Source of the DNA: Sipunculus nudus | Lineage: Eukaryota > Annelida > Sipuncula > Golfingiida > Sipunculidae | DNA length: 64,000 nucleotides | Assembly: GCA_026874595.1 (NCBI GenBank) | Contig: CM049322.1 | Location: 32,568,340-32,632,339, forward strand | Direction of reading: 5' to 3' | Shown here: positions 1 to 12,302 of the stretch, one piece after another | How positions within the stretch are numbered: position 1 is the first letter of the stretch | Layout: each line of letters starts with the position of its first letter | Notes under the pieces: generated by a model | Databases searched by the model: none | Seen by the model: the letters and a program-made list of their open reading frames with translations, nothing else | Told to the model about the DNA's origin: nothing | Program-made: the position numbers and the translations under genes

Positions 1-950
1 GCCGGTCCTCAATACACTCGTATACTAGTATAAAAACACACAAAAGATAATTGACATAATCATAATAATGATACTTGAAATAAGTAAACTATTCATAATG
101 ATAATGATGAAAATAATTAATGCCACACCTTTACGTAACTGCAGGATCATCGTCATTTTAGACCAGGGTAAGGCAAGAACAATTTGATAATCCTCAATTG
201 ATCACTGTCCTATATTGAATCAAGGGTAATTTTGTCCTGTAGGCTCCGTATCTGCTACCAACATTGTTATACTCTGCATATTTACTATGATAATTTGCAA
301 AATTGAATGATATAGTGGACTTAAATATATATTAATTAAATCTATTAATTCATTAGCTCTTTATATAAATTTAAAGGCCGTGGCATTCGCATTTAAACAT
401 CAAAAGTTTGCTTAGTAATTCACTTATTAAAAACTCTCTCATTAATTTTTATTTTGTATTAATTGCTTTTAATATTAAAGTTAATTTACAGTTTTGTGTC
501 AGTTATTTTTTTTTTAATCATATAAATGAACATTTGCATGCATATTTCCAATTGGAATATCGGTATTGTTTGCTTGCATGTCATTTAGAAACATATATGT
601 AATGGATTAAAGGTCAGTGTACAAAGGTAATTGGTAAATAATCTAGTTGTCCAATGAATATTAGCTTATTATTAGCATCAATCAGCTTATTTCCATATGT
701 AATGAGCAGATGATATTACAGGTAGAGGTCTTCAACAGTTCCGTATTATTTCACTTATTAACCGTACTCTGTGTTGTTTTCTATTTTAAAGCAAATTTAC
801 ATGTTTCTTTTACTCATGAACCAATTTGATTTGATACTGTCTTTGTTGCCTTAACGTGAGAGGGTTTTGACCAATTGTACAAAGTCAATTTGTTCACTCC
901 TGATTCTTAGTTCATGTTGTCAAGCTTTTTAACACAAGGCTGCCAGCTAA
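1..950. other. AT-rich non-coding stretch
   Basis: Reading frames here are short and low in complexity, and I found no splice-bounded exon, RNA gene or repeat. I see nothing beyond AT-rich intergenic or intronic DNA. Confidence 0.6.
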
Positions 951-971
951 TACGTACTTTGTTTTAATGAT

Positions 972-972
<1 letters not shown>

Positions 973-1041
<69 letters not shown>

Positions 1042-1044
1042 ATA
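973..1044. repeat. compound (TC)n-(GT)n microsatellite
   Basis: About 54 bases of uninterrupted TC dinucleotides pass directly into GT dinucleotides. The 'RERERE' peptide on the other strand is produced only by this repeat. Confidence 0.95.
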
Positions 1045-1540
1045 TAAGGGTTAAGAGGAGGGTATCAGGTAGACTTCTTGTTAACGGTAGTGATGCTTTA
1101 CAGTTAAGTCTAAGGTCAATAATAAGATCAGGTGAATAATTCAGAGCCACAGATATTTTTTACGGCCTTCCTTATACACCTCTTTAGGAACCCTTTATTC
1201 AAATGCAAGTTATTTTATTCTGTTGCACACCCCCATACAGATTGTATATTATCTGTGACTTCGCCACGCTTTTCATTCAGAATAATCAGGAATGCATATG
1301 ATACCGTTCATATACCTCCATAAAAATCATTATTTTTACCCACACGCCTTCACGTTACTCTGATTTAAATAAAAACAAAATGTTTCGTATATTATACTCA
1401 CTGTCTTATGAATCATATCAAACATGTACAGACTATATGTTTATATCCCTTGTAGAGTGTGAAGGATAAACAACATCCAAACTATGAGTTCATATTAGAA
1501 GTCCATCGTATGAGTACAAACAATAACTAAGAGTGGTAGG

Positions 1541-2557
1541 TTACTTTGATGGCTGTGTCGCAGTAAACACTGGTATAGTACAATCCAAATTCCAATCTTT
1601 GTTAGGGATGTATGACATCAAACAAATGTCATTGACGTCCTTCAGAATTGTGTCGATTTCAAACTTAGCCCATGGGGTCTCATAAGTCCCGGGGGCATGC
1701 AGGATTCTACATAACGGTCTATTTTCATAAATTCCCAACACAACTCGAGTACGACATCAATTAGTTTACCAACCAGCGAGTCTTCCTCCTGTGACCATCG
1801 TACTTCGCGTAGAATACTTTCCAGGACAGCCTCACACGTTTGCTGTACCTGTCTGAAGCGGTGTAATGCTTTCTGTTTTTCATCAGGCAGCTGGGCGTAC
1901 GCCTTCATCATATAAACATGCGTATCTCCAGACTGATATACATGGAGCGGTTCTTCCTTTAATGAACAGAGAACAGTGTACGCTGTTTTAGCATGGCTGT
2001 GTGCTTCTTTCAGTGACCGCTAGCCTCATCTATACATAATTTTTCATGACTGTCAGGCTGTACTTTGTATCTACCTTCGTGAACTACTAGAAATGAAAAT
2101 TCGTCGAGCTCGTCGGTATCATGATAAAATCCACGGAACATATGTTGGAATGCTCTCTTCAATTCGTAATGGACAAAGTTCATACGCTGAGCAAGCGTAT
2201 GTTGTGCAGCATCTGCCATTGTGTAACTTGTATCTCCAGACTGATATACATGGAGCGGTTCTTCCTTTAATGAACAGAGAACAGTGTACGCTGTTTTAGC
2301 ATGGCTGTGTGCTTCTTTCAGTGACCGCTAGCCTCATCTATACATAATTTTTCATGACTGTCAGGCTGTACTTTGTATCTACCTTCGTGAACTACTAGAA
2401 ATGAAAATTCGTCGAGCTCGTCGGTATCATGATAAAATCCACGGAACATGTGTTGGAATGCTCTCTTCAATTCGTAATGGACAAAGTTCATACGCTGAGC
2501 AAGCGTATGTTGTGCAGCATCTGCCATTGTGTAACTTGTAGCAAACGTGGTGGACAC
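1541..2557 (-). pseudogene. broken helical-protein coding sequence with tandem duplication
   Basis: Not recognised. On the minus strand a segment starting MADAAQHTLAQRMNFVHYEL runs about 69 codons to a stop at ASGH. A one-base shift away, the reading continues as LKEAHSHAKTAYTVLCSLKE and then PDEKQKALHRFRQVQQTCEA. A second shift near 1690-1735 is needed to reach the last open part, which includes KFEIDTILKDVNDICLMSYI and ends at a stop near 1541. The text is charged, probably alpha-helical and unlike the low-complexity frames around it, so I read it as decayed coding sequence. A 308-bp block carrying the MADA segment is duplicated in tandem, and both copies hold the same frameshift. There is no clear start codon; splice sites upstream are unclear. 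It could instead be an exon of a larger gene with assembly errors. Confidence 0.45.
1923..2538. repeat. recent 308-bp tandem duplication
   Basis: Copy 1 (1923-2230) and copy 2 (2231-2538) are nearly identical; I noticed one difference, at 2140/2448. The period of 308 is not a multiple of three, yet the peptide across the junction (VYQSGDTSYTMADAAQH) stays in one frame because each copy also carries a frameshift. The duplication is therefore younger than the frameshift. Confidence 0.9.
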
Positions 2558-3113
2558 ACAGCATAAAGCCTAAACTCAGATATTTATACATTTTTTGTAA
2601 AGGGTCTGTCGCCATATAAAATTGCACAGTCAGGAAGAAAAGGAGTCCATATATTTTTTTTTCTACAAATAAAGAGTCCGGTCACGGCTGAATGCGTTTT
2701 GTACTAAAATGCTTGAATGCACAATAGTTTACATTTTCTTTAAGTGCAGGCTTATTAATCATCTACGATTATTATCTAACTTTAGTGAGAGTACACCTTG
2801 CATGCATATGACGTGTTATTTCAAACATAGAACTGATTAGATCGATAATATTTTTTTCGTTATCGATTCCAAACGAACATGTATGCACACGCAAATAATT
2901 TAAACCTGTCAGAGATGAACAAACTCCAAATTAACATACAACAGCTCGACCGACGGCAAGTAGACCTGGGATGAGAGGTGAAAATGGATGTACATGCCAC
3001 ACTGTGTATACTGTGGTCATGATTTAAGGATTGCAACAGATTTTAAGGTAATATAAACAATGCATGATATAGTCGATTAATAATCGATCATTGGTAGTCT
3101 TTTTTCAATATTT

Positions 3114-3116
<3 letters not shown>

Positions 3117-3155
<39 letters not shown>

Positions 3156-3161
3156 TTATAT

Positions 3162-3253
<92 letters not shown>
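3117..3253. repeat. (TA)n followed by (GATA)n tetranucleotide repeat
   Basis: A TA run is followed by about 22 GATA units, including three GACA variants near 3201. The 'YLSIYLS' minus-strand frame is produced by the repeat. Confidence 0.95.
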
Positions 3254-3505
3254 ATGAGATGTGATTCTAATTCAACCAGTACATTGAGGTCAAAGAAAAC
3301 TAAATTGTATAACTTGTGAAATATTTTTAGTAGGTGTCCGTCGACCATATCCGATACGCTTGCACGAGGGCACTCAACTTGTGTCTGTTAAGTGCAGCGT
3401 TCCATTTCAATGTCTCACCTTTCAGATAAAATGTGATTGTGATTAAATGTAATTTTTGTGTATATTAAACTCCTATAAAGAAGTTATCATAAAATGGAGA
3501 ATTGA

Positions 3506-3506
<1 letters not shown>

Positions 3507-3551
<45 letters not shown>
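3507..3551. repeat. (TA)n microsatellite
   Basis: Pure TA dinucleotides over about 45 bases. Confidence 0.95.
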
Positions 3552-3554
<3 letters not shown>

Positions 3555-4252
3555 TCTGTGTTGGTAACATCAAAGAATCATGTGATATAAGGTTACATGT
3601 CTATCAATGTTTTGGTATCTATTAGTGTTAGGTATGTGACCAGTCGCGTGGTGCTGTATCATTATGCAGAATGAACCTAAAAATAAAGGGTACTGTAGGA
3701 TGAACACGCACTGAATCGTCCAGTGCAAATGACTTAAGTCAAGGAGGCGGACCGACAATCAATCAAACAGAAGAATTACTCAGGTGATATGACTTTTCCT
3801 ATCCACATTTCATTTTTTATAATACATTTAAGTCATAGTTGAAAAAGTAATTTCACAGGTTTTGTCAGTATATGGATGAATGTCTCCATGCTGTATATGT
3901 TCCTCAGTTTGCGAAGGTCGCATTCTGGGGCCCCACCCCTTCAGTGTCCGAAATATTGACGAGGTAACATGCCGCATGCATTCACGCATAGAAAACATAC
4001 CTGACCTCGTGTTCATATACTAAATGATTCACGTTCGTGTTAAAGTACTTCTTATGCTATCCTTTACCATATCAACGGCTTGGAGTCGAGTGACCATTTG
4101 TTTGGCGGTGTATAATGTACTACTTTAATTATAGCATATTTTAGCAAGGATGTACCTTGTGCATGTCCAAGTGTAAATGATCATAAGAATACTTACTGAT
4201 GTATGGACATAAAATATTACAACGTTCAGATCAAGTTGCATTTCAGAATAGT

Positions 4253-4253
<1 letters not shown>

Positions 4254-4298
<45 letters not shown>
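4254..4298. repeat. (TAA)n microsatellite
   Basis: About 15 units of TAA. A second AAT array lies at 4711-4759 and a (CT)n run at 4470-4520, so three microsatellites cluster within 500 bases. Confidence 0.95.
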
Positions 4299-4299
<1 letters not shown>

Positions 4300-4469
4300 C
4301 CAGAGAAGAAAAATATAAATTGACCGTATTAAAATTTATGTTCAATCCTAAGGATGATAAAGAAAAACATAAATATATAAATTAAATAATAAAAAATATA
4401 AGTAAAATCAGCCCTTACTCCTTAACACACACACTTCCTCTTTGTGTCTAGGCTATGTCTACTCGATTG

Positions 4470-4520
<51 letters not shown>
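4470..4520. repeat. (CT)n microsatellite
   Basis: About 25 CT units, ending at the start of the AACGTCAGGGG direct-repeat motif described separately. Confidence 0.95.
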
Positions 4521-4526
<6 letters not shown>

Positions 4527-4528
4527 AT

Positions 4529-4565
4529 AACGTCAGGGGAGCGCCCCTGGTACATCACATTTAAG
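4529..4565 (+). repeat. left copy of a GTCAGGGG hairpin direct repeat
   Basis: AACGTCAGGGGAGCGCCCCT, then GGTACATCAC, resembles a sequence starting at about 5463 (GACGTCAGGGGACCGCTCCC, then TGTACATTAC). Each copy can fold on a GGGG/CCCC stem. The copies are 934 bases apart in the same orientation. Confidence 0.5.
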
Positions 4566-4708
4566 TTACCAATCTGTCTGGACATGCACAGTCAGTGACC
4601 CTGTCAGCCGTGACGACACGGGGTCCGTACCGTGTATTACACACACACAGACCACATACACACTCACGGTACATTATTCAAACAATCACTTTCGGTTGTA
4701 TATTGTAT

Positions 4709-4710
<2 letters not shown>

Positions 4711-4757
<47 letters not shown>

Positions 4758-4759
4758 TA
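4711..4759. repeat. (AAT)n microsatellite
   Basis: About 15 AAT units immediately upstream of the 4813-5277 reading frame. Confidence 0.95.
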
Positions 4760-4812
4760 ATACATGCTGGTGTCATCGTTTTATTTCACCTCTTTTTCTT
4801 TCAAGTGCTTGA

Positions 4813-5277
4813 GTGGTGAGCGAGTGTTTATGTGTTTACTTTAGGATGTACGGATGGGCGAACGCCTTTGTGACGTCAGCAAAATTTCCCAGTGGTGACC
4901 TCCCTGCCAAACAACCCGTATCGCTTCTCCCATCCCCCACATCCCCTTTGTACATACGTACACCTACTAGACTTCCTGTGCAACAGGACGTACTTCTCGC
5001 ACGCTCTCTCCACATGGATACCCCCATCCACAAGACGATGACGGTAGAAAATAAGAAGAAAAAATTCAGGCTTACTTGTCCCCCAGAAGTCATGGCGGTC
5101 CTACCGGATGACGACAAAGCACAAAAGAGACGAGACCACCATGAGGTCCTGAGCTGGGTGGCCGACCGCCTCAGGCAGGAAAAACTGACCCCACGTACGC
5201 CGCTTTCATATATATCTCACATCACAGCTCAACCCATCACACACACAGTTCCTCCCGAGACTCACTCCGCCCAATAA
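4813..5277 (+). CDS. unassigned ORF of 154 codons
   Basis: Not recognised. The frame is longer than its surroundings and richer in GC than the flanking DNA. Its second half (KKKKFRLTCPPEVMAVLPDD, then a charged stretch ending WVADRLRQEKLTP) looks more protein-like than the first half, which is serine/proline-rich. The opposite strand is also open for 93 codons across the first part, which weakens the coding case. The ORF lies between two imperfect copies of a GTCAGGGG hairpin motif (about 4529 and 5463), so it may sit in a small mobile element. It could be an exon or a chance frame. Confidence 0.25.
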   Translation: MVSECLCVYFRMYGWANAFVTSAKFPSGDLPAKQPVSLLPSPTSPLYIRTPTRLPVQQDVLLARSLHMDTPIHKTMTVENKKKKFRLTCPPEVMAVLPDDDKAQKRRDHHEVLSWVADRLRQEKLTPRTPLSYISHITAQPITHTVPPETHSAQ

Positions 5278-5462
5278 CGGACCCACACCCTGAGAGAGTC
5301 CACCACCACCCAACAACCAATCAGATGCGAGCAGCTAGAGGTCCAGGGGTCCCATCGGGCTACGGCTCTAGATTCAGGACAACTGCCTTATCACGGGCCA
5401 AGGGGTCCCTTAAGGTTAACTACAGGGAACCAAAACACAAAAGGGGAGTCCCCATTTGGGGA

Positions 5463-5500
5463 TGACGTCAGGGGACCGCTCCCTGTACATTACTTATGAG
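5463..5500 (+). repeat. right copy of a GTCAGGGG hairpin direct repeat
   Basis: See the left copy at 4529. The stem here is imperfect (AGGGGA..TCCCT). A weaker similarity continues downstream (GGGGTCGGGACC against GGGGTCCGTACC). Confidence 0.45.
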
Positions 5501-5674
5501 ACTCATTCTGAAGGGGTCGGGACCCTTTACGGTATCTTAATTCTCTAATAACTACTCTTTTATGTAAAAGTGCGCCCACCCAAGTATTTTAGAAGTATAT
5601 TTTACCCGATCCATAACACCTCGGTTAGCTTTTCATCTGGAAAGAAATGCCATTGACACAACTTTGTTCGTAAA

Positions 5675-5678
<4 letters not shown>

Positions 5679-5721
<43 letters not shown>
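5679..5721. repeat. (TA)n microsatellite
   Basis: TA dinucleotides over about 43 bases. Confidence 0.95.
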
Positions 5722-5724
<3 letters not shown>

Positions 5725-5729
5725 TCAGG

Positions 5730-8700
5730 TTATCTTGTTTAAAAGGGGCCGAATCACCTATAAAGCATCTTTAGTTTACACAAAAATTGTGACTTTTATT
5801 TGAAATAAATTGGGAGCTGCCAAAATATTGCCCTTAAACCGTTGGCTTACGCCAGTACACGAGTGTAAAATACAGTGGACCGGGCGCGATCACAGGCATC
5901 AACATAAACATAGCGCGTACACATTCGGCCATGGACAGTAATGTCTATCCAGCAGAGATATATCAGAGGTATATCAGAGATATATGAAGGTCTATGTATG
6001 GACTGGTTTGGACTACATATTGTTTGAGTTCTGTCGCGCCTGCATGAAATCGGAACCCCAGTAACGCGGCCTTGTTAATGTAAACAGACACACGTGGACT
6101 GTGTTCACTAACATGCACATCCATAAAAAAAGTTATAAACAGCTCAAAGCGAGGTACTGAGACCGTGTGTTAGGAGGGTTTGGCCTGTAAACTCTTGAAT
6201 AAAGAAAAAATGAACTGATAGTGTGAAAGAATAGGCAAAATATTGCTCCTGATTATGTCACAGTGTCAGATCAATGTTCATCAGTGCGTATATGCTGATT
6301 AAAGTGCCAGTCACATCAGGGGGCGAGGCGATTAGGTAAGTTACGACATGATCCGATCATTAACCGCTCTTGCAACCGTCATTTATTGAATCTACCAGAC
6401 CATACTTAAGAAGTGTACACGAAAGCACTGATCTTCATTGCATCGAAAAGAAAGGTATATTTTATGAAAATTTATTGATAAATAAAAACCATTAATGTAA
6501 AATAATTCACCAAATTTAGATTTGGGTAAGTGTTAGGCTGGCAAAAAAATTCACCTCTTAATTAGTTTAAAGTAATAAAACGAACAAAAACTAGCTGCAA
6601 CAACAAAAATTATATAATGACAATCGACAAAAAAACAAACTATATCACCAATATTTTTAAACGATGTATGTTTCAAAAATCGGAGATTAGGTATTTCTCC
6701 AAAATATTTCGATGATTTCTGCAAATGTTCGTCAAATTTAACGGTTTAATGCTTGAAAACATTTCAGTTGAAACTCCCTCCCCATTCTCGCTCCCAAAAA
6801 GCTAGAGAGTATAATACATTTCAGCCATAGATTCTCCAATACCAATACTGCACGCTTAATTAAGTGTATATATTGTAAACAATGTCAGTGACGAAACCGA
6901 TTTACCCTATTCAACATAGCATTAAAATGGGGAGGTAAGTAACAATATTAATAACGGTACAAAGGGGAATATCAGGATGTGAAAACTATGAGCATAACGA
7001 TGTATAGAACTGTAAAGAGGGACGCTCAATTCTTTTGAATAAATCAATAGGTAAGTTACACGCGTATATACAGTAGTTTTAGGTCAGATTACACCAAAAT
7101 ACTGTGCATATTTTTCAACAAAAGCCATAACTAAAAGTTTGATGTCAGTATACCATAAATCCATAAGTATTTGTAAATATTAGTTAGCGATATTTATTAC
7201 AACAAAGGAAAAGACTATCACACGCAAATTTGTTTGAATCTTGTCTTCATCAGTTATGATAGGATAAACATAACAAATATGAGTTATCAGAAGAAAGATG
7301 GTTCCTAGAGATTGTTGTTCAAACCATGGGAACCAACATTTGTCACGTAATGAAATGATTGGCTATCACTTTAACCATTTTAAGAAATCAAGGTTCACCT
7401 TTATATCCTTATATATTACACAAAAGATATCAATATTACGATGAAAATTATCCTTGTGGCTCATTTCGCAGTCAAACTTAGTGTAATATTTCATCTGAAT
7501 ATATGCATGTTAAATATTTAGGATAAATGTTTCTGAAGACTTAAATATCCCTTATGAAATCCTCTACAAAAGGAAATTTGCACATACAAGAAACACTTGG
7601 CATTTCATATAGAGGCATAACAAACTAATTTTACTACTTATAACACAAATTATGGTACCTGGCAAATATTCATATGTGATACAATTTAGACTGGATTTAC
7701 TATAAGCAAATGAGGAATGTTCCGAACTCAAGCTTTTGAACGTATTTGTTATATTTATTGCATGACAATTGATAACTTCAATGATTTGGCACACAAATTG
7801 CAAAAATTTATTTTATTTGTCAGGTTTGGTAGGCGTAACATGAATCTGAATATCCAGTTTCCTTCTATCTTCTCCGGTCTGGTCACAAATTTTAGGTTCA
7901 ATGCAGTTTTCTTGATATTTTTAATGCAGGTTCATCCTATCTCCTCTTTTCGTTCATGTCGAATATTCCTGATTGATTCTGATCAGCCCTGTTCATAATT
8001 AGAAAATAAACGTTAAATAAACGTTAATTTAATGAAGACGAAACTTCATTGTTTAAAATTTATTTTTATGAATTGTAGTTGTATGCGTAAAAATTGGAAA
8101 TATCCGTTATGGGTCATTGAAAATAAGCTCTAATAATTTATATATATATACATACATATGTAATATGTATAATAATAGAATCTTCAATAACATCTGTCCA
8201 CCCTTTTTCATGAAAGCTCGTTTCTTGTATTTAGTACTTAGTTCCTTTGTGGCCCATATGAGTTTATGTGGCCGAACAATGTCGATAAAACAACCTAATA
8301 TATTACGGTAACAGGCACATACTCGTTGTCTTATTCTGTAAGGTAATTATACAATTATTTATTGCCTTGACAAAATGTGTAGTCAGTTGGCCCACAAATG
8401 GTGAACGCGAGGCCACAGAGAAGAATTAATTTACATGCACAATATACATGGACCTCTTTGAAGGTCACTCTACTAACAAGAGGTAAAATGAGGAAACCAG
8501 TAATGTGACCCCCTTCAGCCGTAAAAGCATCAGCATAATCTCGTTTATGAAACCTTCTTACGTAATCCTTCATCTGCTACATAATCTGAAAACACATTTT
8601 CGTCGCCTCTGCTATATAATATATTCGGCTATTTTGGTGTACTTACACTATACCTGTTTCTTTTCATGCAGCATATGCAGATGGAACTCACAAACAGTAG

Positions 8701-8925
8701 GACTAGCCAGCAAAATGTGATCATGATGTCGAGTCCCGACAGCACACCGTCTGAAATTAAGATCCAACGGGAGATAATTCTGACAGTAATAAAAAAGCCA
8801 TATTATTGTGTGATTTTTTTTAAACAAATGAAATATATCATTGAATGAAATGGTTTACATTCTCTCTTGAACTTCTCTTGTTTACCAATAGCAAGTAAAT
8901 ATACACATGCATAGCTATAAATATT

Positions 8926-8972
<47 letters not shown>

Positions 8973-10420
8973 ATGTGTGTGTGTCTGTGTGTTTTTGTGT
9001 TGCAAGAGAGAGAATAAATGTTTTAAATGCAGATAAAAAACAATGACGGCAGCTTTACGCCATTCCTCATTGTCTTTATTAAAATACAGAAGAAAAGAAA
9101 AGACAGAGAAAGAGAAAAAGAAAATAGCAAATATGCTTACAATGTTCACTGGCATATTCTGCATCTGATACGATGTTTTTACGATTGTACACGTGCATGG
9201 GAACAGTTCGTGTTTCCAGCGTTTAAAGCTGCAGTATATTTTCGTGTTATGTACACAGCATAAAGGTTTGGTTTCCGAGGTATATATTTCCTAAAGTAGA
9301 CCTCAGACCGCCGTTACTGAATAGACACGTATCATAAGTACGAATCATGATGCGTCCTGGTCAAAATGAACGCTTTGAACCGCAATGTTTGTCTTGTAAC
9401 TTTTGTAATTGCTTCTTCTTATCAAACACATGCTTTATGTAAATCATGACACATTCAACGATGGTGGCCCTTTTGGAGGTACTTGACCTATCAAAATAGT
9501 ATTGATTATAGTCAACTCCATCGAAATGCATATATTATTGACATATATGCATGCCGTAACAGAGACATGATTACACAACGGCCATTTGGAAATGTGTACA
9601 ATGAATACATTTAGGCAAGTTAACATGCTCTTCCGATTTAATTGCCCAAGGCTTTTGACTCATGTCGATCACTTTTCTTGCACGCAGCATATCACGTGTG
9701 TTTGCGGACTCAACAAGCATGTTTGGATGTCGTATCACACAATAGCAGTACATATATATGTTCTAATGTTCTATACATTGTGCACTTCCATATGAGCAAA
9801 GGCTAACTGGTCAGGTCACGAGGCGATAAAATTTATTGAGCCTGTTAGATTTAATGGGACGGCCATGACTCTATTCAAATATATACAAATCAGAGAAGAA
9901 AGTAGGCCTGGCACTTTTGGTCATGTTTAATTTTTATATAGAATCACGTGAACAATGCCTGGGTAATAAGTCCGTATGCAGCTGGTCAGATGAACTGGGA
10001 CATATTTAAGAAAATCGGACGACGGTTACTTGTGCGGAAGATGTTTTAATGAATATATAATAAAATGTCACCCTTTATATCGGAGCCGTCTTGATCCTCG
10101 TGTGTCTACTAACAAGGAATATAAGAAAAACAACTACGGTGAAATGACAGGGATACTCGCATTTCAGAGCGGACGTGGTGTTTATAGAGACAATCAGTGA
10201 TTTCATGCATATTTTGTCTGTAACCAGCTATATTCGGACTGAGAAGGAAAATCAATCGAATTGAATGATATTAAAACAAATCCGACAACTTAATTATAAA
10301 TTTGTCCTACGTCTCTTTTAACATTTAATTAAACCTCTGCAACTAATAATATTCATAATAATTCTGTTTCGACTATAAGGGGTACTCATAAAGCAACGTC
10401 TGTGTCGAGCAGGCGTAGGG
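5730..10420. other. long stretch without a supported gene
   Basis: AT-rich DNA with only short frames. One minus frame (8355-8573, starting MKDYVRRFHKRDYADAFTAE) looks mildly protein-like but has no acceptable splice or start context. TA and GT simple repeats lie at about 8925-8990. I see no other structure. Confidence 0.55.
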
Positions 10421-10506
10421 TGTTCATAGAATTTTAACTGATAGGCACAACGGATATCCCAATACAAAGGGGGTTGACAGTTGACGTTCAGCACTCAATT
10501 CTTTGG

Positions 10507-10735
10507 TTGATGAGCCAAGGACGTCCAGCACCCAATGAGGCACATCCTCAGGTTGAAGCGCCAAGGACGTCAAGCACCCAGTGAGGCACACCCTGTGGTT
10601 GATGAGCCAAGGAGGTCCAGCATCCACTGAGGCACTCCCTGAAGTTGATGAGCCAAGGACGTCCTGCACCTAATGAGGCACTACCTGTGGCTCATGAGCC
10701 AAGGAGGTTCAGCACCCAATGACGCACACCCTGTA
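10507..10735. repeat. 46-bp minisatellite, five units
   Basis: Five head-to-tail units start at 10507, 10553, 10599, 10645 and 10691, with the core GAGCCAAGGACGTCCAGCAC followed by CCAATGAGGCAC. Units differ by about 10-20 %. The minus-strand frame across it (81 codons) arises from the repeat and is not a gene. Confidence 0.92.
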
Positions 10736-11520
10736 CGTACCTGTACTCAAATTATGCTGATAAAGGGAGCAGCAAATCAGCAGATGTTAATACATGCTGG
10801 TCCATTCTGCTTTATCTCTGCTGCGAGAATCACAGTTTTAAAGCATATGCTCTATTACTGCTCCATCTCAGTATAGCTGCAGCAAATATACTGAAAGCTG
10901 CTGTCCTGAAATAACCCGTATGACAATTTCTGCTGTATCTCTGTTGCCTCTGACAGCATATTTAGAGAAACCGGTAGGCTGAAGGTTTTGCTGAAATAAA
11001 CCAAGATAATTAGCATACTGAGCCCCGTCCTCCCAACCACCTTTTTTAATCACCTTATTTTACTCTTTTAGTGAATATAATGGCCTGAAATTATTTATTA
11101 TTTTGGCTGACACAGAGACACAGTCATCAGACCTTTCCCTCCATTGCTGAATAAAGATTGAGAGATTGAAAACATTATCTTTACAATGTGAGTTAGGCAT
11201 TATTGGCAGGTAAAAGTGTGTTTATTCCTAAGAGTTAGGCTAGAAAGGGGATCCGGTATTCCAGTGTAAATGTCCTGAGTAGAGGGGTCCACTGGTGCCC
11301 CGGTTAACACATTGTATTATATGCCACGTGACCTCAACTAGCGTGTTACGTGGTACGCAGGAACATTGCTCGACCTTGAACTTGACTGACCTATAAATCT
11401 TATATTACTGACAGCTATATTTTTTAGGACTAAACGCATGTATAATCAGCAATCTAAAAACATCCGTAAACACCCGAGGACATTGAAGTGTTATCATAGG
11501 GCCAATGTAACATAGAAGGT

Positions 11521-11640
11521 GTCTTAGTTAAGCAAATGCGAACCGTCTAGCATGCCCCTGTCGAGCAGCCCTTGGGAATCTTCTGCGTCCTGCAAGTGCA
11601 AAAAGACATAAAACCATATTTTTTACTTAATGAAAGGAAA
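11521..11640 (+). repeat. 120-bp direct repeat, copy 1
   Basis: Begins GTCTTAGTTAAGCAAATGCG and ends TTACTTAATGAAAGGAAA. It is nearly identical to 12184-12302, with one substitution and one indel noticed. Confidence 0.9.
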
Positions 11641-12183
11641 AACTGAGTTTTTAGGTTAAAAATGCTGATTAAGTCAACCTTTGTTCATAGAGAGCAGGTA
11701 TTGCTTAATCATTTCGTTCGATAAAATATATAAATAATGAAAGGAAAACTAGACAAAGAGACTTAAAGGAGAAAAAAGTGCCTGAGACAGTAACGCAAAT
11801 TGATTAAAAAACAACTTGCGCAACTGTTTTTTCTTCATTGTTTGCTTGCCATTTGAAAAACAAACTCAAGCTGGAACATAAATCACAAGTCTTTATGGAA
11901 GTTTGGAATAAACCCCATTTACAAACATTACCGTACACCAAAGCTTATAAAGTGGTGATTTCGTTCAAAGAGAGGATAGTTGTTCATGCTTTGACCCCAT
12001 CATTGCAGATAATTCCAAACATTGCTTAAGGAAGGCTCTTCAAAATTTTGATTGCACAGAGGAGGAAACCCAAAACCAATGTTGAGATTCTCGCATCATA
12101 TACAAGTTAAGAATAATCAAGTAACGGATAAACCTGATCATGTAATACCCGGTAAAGACACACAGTATGGCACGATTGAATGG

Positions 12184-12302
12184 GTCTTAGTTAAGCAAAT
12201 GCGAACCGTCTAGCATGCCCCTGTCGAGCAGCCCTTGTGAATCTTCTGCGTCCTGCAAGTGCAAAAAGACATAAAACCATATTTTTTACTTATGAAAGGA
12301 AA
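12184..12302 (+). repeat. 120-bp direct repeat, copy 2
   Basis: Same orientation as copy 1, 663 bases away. The DNA between the copies is not repeated. The pair may be the remains of a tandem duplication or very short terminal repeats of an element; no target-site duplication was found. Confidence 0.9.

Noticed and set aside
4836-5117. 93-codon minus ORF
   Set aside because: It overlaps the 154-codon plus frame, and its text (poly-F, low complexity) is less protein-like.
8355-8573. Minus exon with a hydrophobic segment
   Set aside because: The text is only mildly protein-like; no convincing splice acceptor, donor or start context supports it.
10424-10669. 81-codon minus ORF
   Set aside because: It coincides with the 46-bp minisatellite.
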